From Saccharofermentans sp. (GTDB taxonomy: Bacteria; Bacillota; Clostridia; Saccharofermentanales; Saccharofermentanaceae): a stretch of 64,000 nucleotides of DNA. Both the position numbers and the translations under genes were made by a program. Below, piece after piece: positions 53,401 through 61,091 of this stretch. The notes under the pieces were generated by a model. That model was not told the origin of the DNA. It saw nothing but the letters and a program-made list of their open reading frames with translations, and ran no database searches. The first letter of the stretch is position 1. Each line of letters begins with the position of its first letter. Where the stretch lies: the NCBI GenBank assembly GCA_024688685.1, contig JAILDX010000040.1:1-64000 (forward strand). The letters are read 5' to 3'.

Positions 53401-54224
53401 CCTTTTGTACCTCCTCTCGATACGCCCTCCATGATCTTTTTGTGGAAGATCAGGAATACGATGATAAGCGGTATCGAAATAACAACGACAGCCGCCATCA
53501 TTGCCGGGATATTCTCCCTTCCGAAACCGTTTTCCCTTATTTCCTGAATACCGTTTGACACAAGGTAATATGCAGCATCATCAGTAATGAGTCTCGGCCA
53601 CACGTACGAGTTCCAGCACTCGATAACCTTCAGGATGACGACAGTAATTATCGTCGGCTGACATATCGGAACCATTACTTTCAACAGATAGCCGAGCTCT
53701 GATGTTCCGTCGATCTTTGCAGCCTTGTAAAGGACCTCAGGTATCTGTTCAAAGTTTTCCTTTAGCAGATAGATGAAGAATACGGAGGTTACGGACGGAA
53801 GTATGAGTCCCTGGAAAGTATTTCGCATATCCATGTTGGTGATGGTAACGAAATTAGTGATGATGACAAGCTCATTAGGGATCATCATAAGAGCCAGGAA
53901 GAGCGTGAATACAAGGTTCTTCCCCTTGAACTCCAGCCTTGAGAACGCATATGCCGCGAGGACTGAAACAACAAGCATCAGAACCGTCGTTACGATCGTA
54001 AAGACGAATGTATTCAGGAAATATCTTCCCAGATCGACCTGGCTGAATGAGCTTATGTAATTCGACAGCGTAGGATTCGTAGCGTAAAGCTTGGGAATAT
54101 ATTCCGCGTTGTAAGATCCGTAATCCTTAAAGGAAGACAGTATCATCCAGTAGAACGGGAAAAGCACGATGACCGCCCAAACCGACAGGAATATGTAGAT
54201 AAGTGTCTTGAAAGCTTTCTTCAT
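53397..54224 (-). CDS. Carbohydrate ABC transporter permease (MalG-like)
   Basis: A 275-residue inner-membrane permease with six helices. It carries the EAA loop DGTSELGYLLKVMVPICQPTI that contacts the ATPase, and the N-terminal FPFYWMILSSFKD typical of MalG-type subunits. It forms a heterodimer with the gene upstream, 14 bp away. Confidence 0.94.
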   Translation of the reverse strand: MKKAFKTLIYIFLSVWAVIVLFPFYWMILSSFKDYGSYNAEYIPKLYATNPTLSNYISSFSQVDLGRYFLNTFVFTIVTTVLMLVVSVLAAYAFSRLEFKGKNLVFTLFLALMMIPNELVIITNFVTITNMDMRNTFQGLILPSVTSVFFIYLLKENFEQIPEVLYKAAKIDGTSELGYLLKVMVPICQPTIITVVILKVIECWNSYVWPRLITDDAAYYLVSNGIQEIRENGFGRENIPAMMAAVVVISIPLIIVFLIFHKKIMEGVSRGGTKG

Positions 54225-54237
54225 ATCGGCACACCCC

Positions 54238-55125
54238 CTACTTCGAGTCTTTCCTGCTGATGAGCAGGTTGATCACAGTTATGGTAAACACGATCATGAA
54301 AAGGATCAGTGCCGCAGCGGATGCATAAGACGGATATCCGCCTGAATCTCCGTACAGCATATCGTAAACATATCCGACGATAGTATTCATCCCGGCTGCA
54401 TTCAGGTCTGTTCCGAAGATCGCGACTTCATCGCTGTATGCCTTGAATGCTCCAATGAAACCCGTAATGACAAGATAGAAGATCATGGGTGAGATCATCG
54501 GAAGCGTGATATGCGTAAAGGTTCTGAACTTGCCCGTACCGTCGATCTGAGCCGCTTTATAATATGTCTCGTCGACCGATGCAAGAGCTGATGTGAGTAT
54601 GAGTATCTTGAAAGGCATTACGATCCAGATCGTATAGAAACACATGACAAACATCTTTGCCCAGTACGGCCCGTCGATGAAATCAACGGCAGAGCCGCCG
54701 AAGAACTTGATGATTATATTCACGAAACCGTCGGAATACGGAGTCTTCTGGAACATGATCATAAAGACAAGACCAACCGCCAGTGTATTGGTAACATAAG
54801 GCAGGAAGAATATCGTCTGAAACAGTTCCTTCAGTTTCTTTATAGAGCTTAATGCCATCGATATCAGGAGCGCTAAGCCCGTTGACAAGGGCACCGTAAT
54901 TATGACTATCAGGAATGTGTTCTTGACCGCCTGCAGGAAATAGGGATCATGGAGCACATATGAATAGTTGAAAAAACCTATGCCGTTATATGTCTGTGAA
55001 GTAAAGTTATACCCTTCCTCGAATGAGTACACCAGAACGTCGAAGATCGGATACACCATGAAAACGGCAAGAAAGGCTACTGCAGGAAGCAGGAACAGCC
55101 AGGCCTTGACATTATTCTTCACCAT
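54238..55125 (-). CDS. Carbohydrate ABC transporter permease (MalF-like)
   Basis: A 295-residue permease with six helices. It starts AWLFLLPAVAFLAVFMVYPIFDVLVYSF, carries the EAA loop ASVDETYYKAAQIDGTGKFRTFTHITLPMISPM and ends with ISRKDSK. It overlaps the ATPase gene by 14 bp. Confidence 0.94.
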   Translation of the reverse strand: MVKNNVKAWLFLLPAVAFLAVFMVYPIFDVLVYSFEEGYNFTSQTYNGIGFFNYSYVLHDPYFLQAVKNTFLIVIITVPLSTGLALLISMALSSIKKLKELFQTIFFLPYVTNTLAVGLVFMIMFQKTPYSDGFVNIIIKFFGGSAVDFIDGPYWAKMFVMCFYTIWIVMPFKILILTSALASVDETYYKAAQIDGTGKFRTFTHITLPMISPMIFYLVITGFIGAFKAYSDEVAIFGTDLNAAGMNTIVGYVYDMLYGDSGGYPSYASAAALILFMIVFTITVINLLISRKDSK

Positions 55126-56257
55126 CTTCCACTACCTCGTACGCAACTCTGTCCATCGATCCTCTGTCAAAGATGAAGAGTTTCTTCGGATTAACGACAA
55201 AGTCAACATTCTCCGAATCGACCGCAGCATCCACATCGTCCGAACTTATTATCGCCCTCAGGTCTTCGCTGTCGCACATTGCGTGATGCCTTGCGATGAT
55301 ACTCGTATCACGACCCATCGTCTCAACTCTTACCAGCTTCGCGTGAAGCGCATATTTATGTTCTTCCTTCTCGTCCACGAGGATCAGTCCCTCAGGTCTG
55401 ATTCCGACATATAGACGCTGATCCATATTTAATTCGGTTTTTATCTTAAGGATAGGATCGTTGCCTACGAACAGCACACCATCCTTAACCTCACCTCCCA
55501 TCATAATGATCGGCGGATTACCAAGGAACCTGGCAACAAAAACATTGGCAGGATTATCATAGACTTCCTGAGGCTTGCCGATCTGATGAATAACGCCATC
55601 CTTCATTACGACGATGATATCCGAGATACTCATAGCCTCTTCCTGATCGTGAGTAACGAACACAGTCGTAATACCGGTCTCCTGCTGTATCCTCCTTATC
55701 TCCTCCCTTGTATGGATACGGAGTCTCGCATCAAGGTTCGACAGAGGCTCATCGAGAAGAAGCACTCTCGGTTTCTTGACAAGCGCTCTTGCGATCGCCA
55801 CACGTTGCTGCTGACCGCCGCTCATCTCACTCGGCTTTCTGTCCATAAGTTCATCGATCTGGACGATCCTTGCGACCTCCTCAGCCTTTCTTATCATCTC
55901 TTCCTTCGAAAGCTTCTGATCACCCTTCAGATTCTGTAAAGGAAACATGATATTCTTCCTGACATTCAGATGAGGGTAAAGTGCATAGCTCTGAAATACC
56001 ATTCCGATGCCGCGCTTCTCGGGAGGAAGCTCAGTAACATCTTCTCCATCAAATAAAATTGAGCCTTCTGTCGGATGCTCCAGTCCGCATATCAGATTGA
56101 GTGCTGTACTCTTTCCGCATCCGGAAGGTCCAAGAAGGCTTACAAGTGTTCCGTCAGGGATCTCGAAATTGAGATCCTGCGCAGCCACGACAAAGTCTTT
56201 GATCTTTTTATTACGGTTCGGGAACTTTTTGGTCACATGTTTGAGTTCTATCTTCAT
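55112..56257 (-). CDS. Sugar ABC transporter ATP-binding protein (MalK/UgpC/MsmK type)
   Basis: A 381-residue ATPase. Walker A is LLGPSGCGKST, the signature MSGGQQQRVAIARAL and Walker B RVLLLDEPLSNLDA with VFVTHDQEEAMSISD. The C-terminal OB-type regulatory domain (from about residue 240) is of the MalK kind. The start at 56257 follows GAGGAG; upstream sequence in the same frame has no MalK similarity and overlaps the divergent gene's control region. It is the first gene of the operon. Confidence 0.95.
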   Translation of the reverse strand: MKIELKHVTKKFPNRNKKIKDFVVAAQDLNFEIPDGTLVSLLGPSGCGKSTALNLICGLEHPTEGSILFDGEDVTELPPEKRGIGMVFQSYALYPHLNVRKNIMFPLQNLKGDQKLSKEEMIRKAEEVARIVQIDELMDRKPSEMSGGQQQRVAIARALVKKPRVLLLDEPLSNLDARLRIHTREEIRRIQQETGITTVFVTHDQEEAMSISDIIVVMKDGVIHQIGKPQEVYDNPANVFVARFLGNPPIIMMGGEVKDGVLFVGNDPILKIKTELNMDQRLYVGIRPEGLILVDEKEEHKYALHAKLVRVETMGRDTSIIARHHAMCDSEDLRAIISSDDVDAAVDSENVDFVVNPKKLFIFDRGSMDRVAYEVVEDGEE

Positions 56258-56294
56258 AATCTTCTCCTCAGGGTGACGTTGATGGATATGTGCT

Positions 56295-56320
56295 ATTATA
56301 TCATTAAAGTATTGTATAAT
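56295..56320. promoter_or_regulatory. Divergent -10 boxes between the ABC operon and the small unknown gene
   Basis: TATAAT occurs on the minus strand (56300-56295) and on the plus strand (56315-56320), 14 bp apart. Neither has a strong -35, so regulated or overlapping divergent promoters are likely. Confidence 0.4.
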
Positions 56321-56353
56321 AGTATCGTACCTAAGAGTGGGAGGTAATAATTT

Positions 56354-56668
56354 ATGTTGGAAGCGTTGAATGGCAAGGATTGGCTCGAACAGTTCAGACA
56401 TTACTCAGATCCTGAGTGCGGATGTTCCCTCGAGGAATTGAGAGAAGCATATCTTCAGATGTCTATGAATTATATGAACGAACTCGTCAACACAAGACAG
56501 CTCGAGGATTTCGTCTCTGCTCACTATGGAGAAGAACAGGTTGAGAAGCTTTCCGTAGAAGGGCCTTTAGGCAACAGGCTTGTCAGGATTCTCTGCCAGA
56601 ACCCCGATGATCTTGCAAAGCAGGCTGAATCTGCGGCAAACTTTATCGAGTACAATCTCTTCAAATAA
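56354..56668 (+). CDS. Small soluble protein, unknown function
   Basis: A 104-residue helical, acidic protein (MLEALNGKDWLEQF, then CGCSLEELREAYLQMSMNYMNELVNTRQLEDFV, and NRLVRILCQNPDDLAKQAESAANFI). No motif is recognised. GGGAGG lies 9-11 bases upstream. It is followed 6 bp later by tadA on the same strand. Confidence 0.7.
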   Translation: MLEALNGKDWLEQFRHYSDPECGCSLEELREAYLQMSMNYMNELVNTRQLEDFVSAHYGEEQVEKLSVEGPLGNRLVRILCQNPDDLAKQAESAANFIEYNLFK

Positions 56669-56674
56669 GCGTAG

Positions 56675-57190
56675 ATGCCTGTAAGGAAATCAAGACTATT
56701 CCCGGACCTAAAACCCCGGGATATTAATGAGCATTTTATGCTCGAAGCCATCAAAGAAGCCGAGAAGGCACTCGATAAGAAAGAGTGCCCCATCGGCTGT
56801 GTTATCGTTAAGGATGGAAAGATCCTTGTACGTGCTCACAATCTGAGGCTTACACGAGGCAACGCCATATGCCATGCAGAAGTTCTGGCAGTCGATAAGG
56901 CATGCCGCAAGATAGGCGACTTCAGACTTACCGACTGTGATATGTATGTCACCCTTGAACCATGCACTATGTGTTCCGGCGCAATAATCCAGTCACGCAT
57001 AAGGAAAGTGTATTTCGGGGCATACGAACCTAAGAGCGGCGCCGTCTGCTCCTGCAATGACATCTTCAACGTCGAGCACGGCCACAATCACAAGGTCGAA
57101 TATGAAGGCGGCATACTTGAAGAACAGTGTGCCGCCATGATGAAAGACTTTTTCCGTTATATCAGACTTCGCGACAGTCAGCTCAGCTGA
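56675..57190 (+). CDS. tadA: tRNA-specific adenosine deaminase
   Basis: A 171-residue zinc-dependent deaminase. The HAE motif (ICHAEVLAVDKA) supplies the zinc ligand His and the catalytic Glu; PCTMCSGAIIQSRI supplies the two cysteine ligands. The length and the C-terminal GGILEEQCAAMMKDFFRYIR segment match TadA, which makes inosine at position 34 of tRNA-Arg; a guanine-type nucleoside deaminase is the alternative. Its end overlaps the convergent addA gene by 8 bp. Confidence 0.88.
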   Translation: MPVRKSRLFPDLKPRDINEHFMLEAIKEAEKALDKKECPIGCVIVKDGKILVRAHNLRLTRGNAICHAEVLAVDKACRKIGDFRLTDCDMYVTLEPCTMCSGAIIQSRIRKVYFGAYEPKSGAVCSCNDIFNVEHGHNHKVEYEGGILEEQCAAMMKDFFRYIRLRDSQLS

Positions 57191-60100
57191 CCTTAACAAA
57201 CTGTCCGTACCTTACCAGATAGATATACTTTGCCTTCACTTTTATTCCCGATGCAATACATGATGCAGCGTAGCATCCGATCTGGAATGAATGATTCTTA
57301 AGAGCTTCCCTCTCAACTTCTTCCTTACTTACCTTCCCGTAATTGTCAGTCTTATAATCGATAATCACTGCGCCGTCATCTTCGTAATAGATTGCATCAA
57401 TGATACCCTGTACAAGAGCGAACTCTTCTTCAGGCGCACCTTCATAAGCGGGAACTGCAAATACCACAGGCTTCTCAAATTCAGCTCTTCCGTCAAGATC
57501 TGCATCATACATAGTCTTTCCGATATCAGAACGCCAGAAAATGTTGATACCGTAATAGAACTTCTCTGCGATCTTTAACACATCATCCTTCTGGTACTTG
57601 CTGAATATTCCTTCATCAATGATCTTATTGCACTCGCTGATAAAGGCATCCTTACCCTTCCTGCATTCTTCAGGATCCGCCCACTGGAAGATAAGGTGAA
57701 CTATCGTTCCTGCTCCGGAGGGAGTGATCTTACCGGAAAGCTTATTCAGATAGTCTTCTTTTGAATGAACCTTAAGGTTAACATGTGTAGCATTATTGAC
57801 CTCTCCGGACTTAATACCTGTAACAGCCACCTTGAACGGAACTTTGATGGACTTCTCATTAACGTATGTCGCTGTCAGTTCTTCCTCTTTCTTCTCTTCT
57901 GCATCCTTATTCTTACCGGGCTTTTTCTGTTCATCTGTTTTTTTGTAAGCAGCGAGTTCTCTGAGCTCGTCATCAGAAATAAGCTCAACATCAAATCCTC
58001 CGTAATCGATTATTCTCCCGAAATCACTGTCGCTCACTCCAAGCGCAGCACGCAGGGGCGCGGCACAGCTTGCTCTTAAGAGAGCTGTCATCGCAGCATA
58101 ACCGATCTTCTTTGTACCATATCTCCAGTAAACCCTTCCAAAGGTATCTTCATCATTGACCATAGCTGCTGTCAGAGCATCGTTAAGATACTTTAATCTG
58201 TTATCTCCAAAGTCTGCAGCCGTAACAAGACTGAGATCCATCTCAGCTCTTGTAAGCGCAACATAAAGAAGGCGAAGTGATTCCGCATTGGCTTCGAGAT
58301 TCCTGAGATCATCGTACATTACCCTGTCGGCTGACTTGCTCCTGGCGATGAGCCCGGTATCACAATCATTGATAACAAATCCCTTCTCCTTATCGAAAGC
58401 AATCTCGCCAAGACTGTCGCTGTTCTCCTTGCCATCATCATACACAAGGATTACCTTCGGCTTCTCAAGGCCTTTGCTCTTGTGGATCGTAAGACATCTG
58501 ACTGCTTCATCTGCTTCCGCTTTCTTATCAAACTTCGCCGCCGTATTGATCTTTATCTTCATCTCTTCGAGACGCATAGATATCGAACTTATATCCGTAC
58601 CGTAGCGTTTAAAGTTAGATGACAGCCAGTCCTTGAGCAGCGCGAGCTTTGACGAACCAAACGGATCATCTTCCTTTATTACCGCAGCAATGCCTGATTC
58701 CTTATAGATGTTGTTTACAAGGTCATCGATGTCACCGTTTACGCTCGACATTCTGAGGTCATCAAACACATCAAGAAAATCTGTGAGTCTCTTCTTAAGT
58801 TCCTCATCATCTCCGACGGCAACATAACGCCTGATCCTTGCCATAAGATTAACGTAAAGATATTTGCTGTCATTCAGCTTAAAATAAGCAATTATCTTTG
58901 CGATATCGTTAAGTTTGAAATTAGTGAACTTAAGGTTCTTGAGCATAACCGCCATAAGGTATTCATCGCGGTATTCATTACCCATAAGGATAATGAGATT
59001 GATCACACACTGAATATTCACATCCGTAAATATCTGCGTGCGGTCTTCAGACACAGCCTTGATACCCTTCATATTGAGGAACTCGGCAATGGCCTTGTTA
59101 CGTGATACAGTCTTACACAGAACGAAAACATCAGAAGGCTTATGCTTCTCATCCTCAAGGTAATTCCTGACCTCATTCAGAACACCGTAAAAGAGAGCCG
59201 GTGATGTACGCTTGTCGAGGTTTACTGTATCTCCTTCCCCATCACTATTCTCTTCATTTGTGTCCGTATTCTGATCATCAGAATTAACATCATCCGTCAC
59301 TTCTTCATCGCTGGGGAGGCCAGTCAGATCAACATCATCCCACGCTTCAGAGTTCCTGTTTACAACAACGAGTCTTGGAAGGACTGAATGCTGAGTCTTC
59401 TTCCATGGCTTAAGCTGCTGTTTCTCATCGTATTCGATCTCGCTTCCGTCTTTTGTCATTATCTGATCAAAGATAAAATTGACAAAACTCAGCACTTCAA
59501 AACTGCTCCTGTGATTCTCGCTGATATAGCGAGTCGTCTTTGTTGTCTCTTCAAGTCTCTTCATAAAAATGCCCGGATCAGAAGATCTGAACTTATATAT
59601 ACTCTGCTTAACATCTCCGACTCTGAAGACATTGCCTTCTTCACGCGCGATCTGCTTGATGATCTCGTCCTGAAGAGAACTGTTGTCCTGATACTCATCA
59701 ATATAGATCTCAACGAACTTCTCTTTGTAGTATTCCCTTGCATCAGGATTATCCGAAGAAAGGACCTGAAGTGCACCATACTCCTGATCGGCGAAATCTG
59801 CTCCGTGAACAGACGCCTTAAGCTCAGCGTAATATCTGTCACACTTCTTAAGGACCTCACAGAACACCTTGGCCGTCTCATTATTCGAAACTGCATTTGC
59901 AAGATGTGTATCGTAATCCTTTGATAAGATGATCTTATAGTCTTCCGGCAAATAAAAGATCTCCGGTATTACTTTAGGAAGGACCTTTCTGAATCCCCTC
60001 ATATTGTAGAAATTCACGATAGCCTTGACCACACTGAGTTTTGATCTGAATACACTGTCATCAAGGTGATCCTTATCAACTCCAAACACATCTTTGCCAT

Positions 60101-61091
60101 ACATATCGCTTAAGATGCTTATATCTCTTATGGCATCATACTTCTTTCTGGCATCAGCAGACGGGTCATCACAAACGGAAAGCACCATATCGAGGTATCC
60201 GTTAATACCGTCAAAGACGATATCCACAGCTTCATCCAACGGAACTTTGCCGACAAAATCGCCGCCTTTTCTCGGTTTGAATTCAACTTTCTTTACAGGG
60301 TAATGTCCGACGATGTCACAATAATCCCTCAGATCATCCATCTTTCGTCTGAAGAATCTGAATGTCCCGCATATCTCTCTGATAAAATCTTCAATTGAAG
60401 GTACAATACCGGAATTGATCTTCTCAGTCTTATCAACGACTGCTTTATCGATCATATCAAGATAGTGAGGAAGATTGCGGAGTCTCCTGTAAACCTGTAC
60501 AACACAATCGGCAAGACTTGAGTCAGTCCTTCCGTCGCCAAATCTTCTGGTAAGGTCAATAAACGGAGACTCCTCCGACAGATCCTCAAGATACATATCT
60601 TCTATTGCAAGTTCTGCAGCCTGCTTAAGAAGCAGACTGAGATTATTCTCATCAAGTATCACATTACCGGAAGCAAAAACATCAAGTTCTTCAGGGACAC
60701 TCAGGATATATCCCTTCTCCTTGAGAACTCTTGAGCAGAAACTGTCCAGTGTCTGAATATACGCATTAGGAAGAAGATCAAGCTGATCGTTAAGTCTTCT
60801 GACAAGATCAGTATCTCCTGCAAGTCTGCTCTCTGCTATCTTATTGCGGATCGCAGACTCGATCTTATCCCCCATATGTGCTGCTGCATCATTTGTAAAC
60901 GTAACGACAAGGAGCTGATCAAGAGACAGGGAACCGTCAATAACCTCTTTGATTATTCTCTCTACAAGAACAGTTGTCTTACCTGATCCCGCTGCTGCAG
61001 AAACAAGCAGGTCACTTATCGGTTCTTTAATTATTACTTCCTGTTCTTCAGAAGGAATAATCTTATTATCGTCTTTCTTATCTTCACACAT
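57183..61091 (-). CDS. addA: ATP-dependent helicase/nuclease subunit A
   Basis: A protein of about 1302 residues. The UvrD-type helicase has Walker A LLVSAAAGSGKTTVL, DEYQDNSSLQDEII, VGDVKQSIYKFRSSDPGIF, LTIHKSKGLEKPKVIL and RLLYVALTRAEMDL. The C-terminal RecB-type nuclease has the VIIDYKTDNYGKV motif with the catalytic Lys. With AddB it resects double-strand breaks up to Chi-like sites. The start at 61091 (MCEDKK) is preceded by GGAG and overlaps the addB stop by 8 bp. It ends convergently with tadA. Confidence 0.97.
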   Translation of the reverse strand: MCEDKKDDNKIIPSEEQEVIIKEPISDLLVSAAAGSGKTTVLVERIIKEVIDGSLSLDQLLVVTFTNDAAAHMGDKIESAIRNKIAESRLAGDTDLVRRLNDQLDLLPNAYIQTLDSFCSRVLKEKGYILSVPEELDVFASGNVILDENNLSLLLKQAAELAIEDMYLEDLSEESPFIDLTRRFGDGRTDSSLADCVVQVYRRLRNLPHYLDMIDKAVVDKTEKINSGIVPSIEDFIREICGTFRFFRRKMDDLRDYCDIVGHYPVKKVEFKPRKGGDFVGKVPLDEAVDIVFDGINGYLDMVLSVCDDPSADARKKYDAIRDISILSDMYGKDVFGVDKDHLDDSVFRSKLSVVKAIVNFYNMRGFRKVLPKVIPEIFYLPEDYKIILSKDYDTHLANAVSNNETAKVFCEVLKKCDRYYAELKASVHGADFADQEYGALQVLSSDNPDAREYYKEKFVEIYIDEYQDNSSLQDEIIKQIAREEGNVFRVGDVKQSIYKFRSSDPGIFMKRLEETTKTTRYISENHRSSFEVLSFVNFIFDQIMTKDGSEIEYDEKQQLKPWKKTQHSVLPRLVVVNRNSEAWDDVDLTGLPSDEEVTDDVNSDDQNTDTNEENSDGEGDTVNLDKRTSPALFYGVLNEVRNYLEDEKHKPSDVFVLCKTVSRNKAIAEFLNMKGIKAVSEDRTQIFTDVNIQCVINLIILMGNEYRDEYLMAVMLKNLKFTNFKLNDIAKIIAYFKLNDSKYLYVNLMARIRRYVAVGDDEELKKRLTDFLDVFDDLRMSSVNGDIDDLVNNIYKESGIAAVIKEDDPFGSSKLALLKDWLSSNFKRYGTDISSISMRLEEMKIKINTAAKFDKKAEADEAVRCLTIHKSKGLEKPKVILVYDDGKENSDSLGEIAFDKEKGFVINDCDTGLIARSKSADRVMYDDLRNLEANAESLRLLYVALTRAEMDLSLVTAADFGDNRLKYLNDALTAAMVNDEDTFGRVYWRYGTKKIGYAAMTALLRASCAAPLRAALGVSDSDFGRIIDYGGFDVELISDDELRELAAYKKTDEQKKPGKNKDAEEKKEEELTATYVNEKSIKVPFKVAVTGIKSGEVNNATHVNLKVHSKEDYLNKLSGKITPSGAGTIVHLIFQWADPEECRKGKDAFISECNKIIDEGIFSKYQKDDVLKIAEKFYYGINIFWRSDIGKTMYDADLDGRAEFEKPVVFAVPAYEGAPEEEFALVQGIIDAIYYEDDGAVIIDYKTDNYGKVSKEEVEREALKNHSFQIGCYAASCIASGIKVKAKYIYLVRYGQFVKVS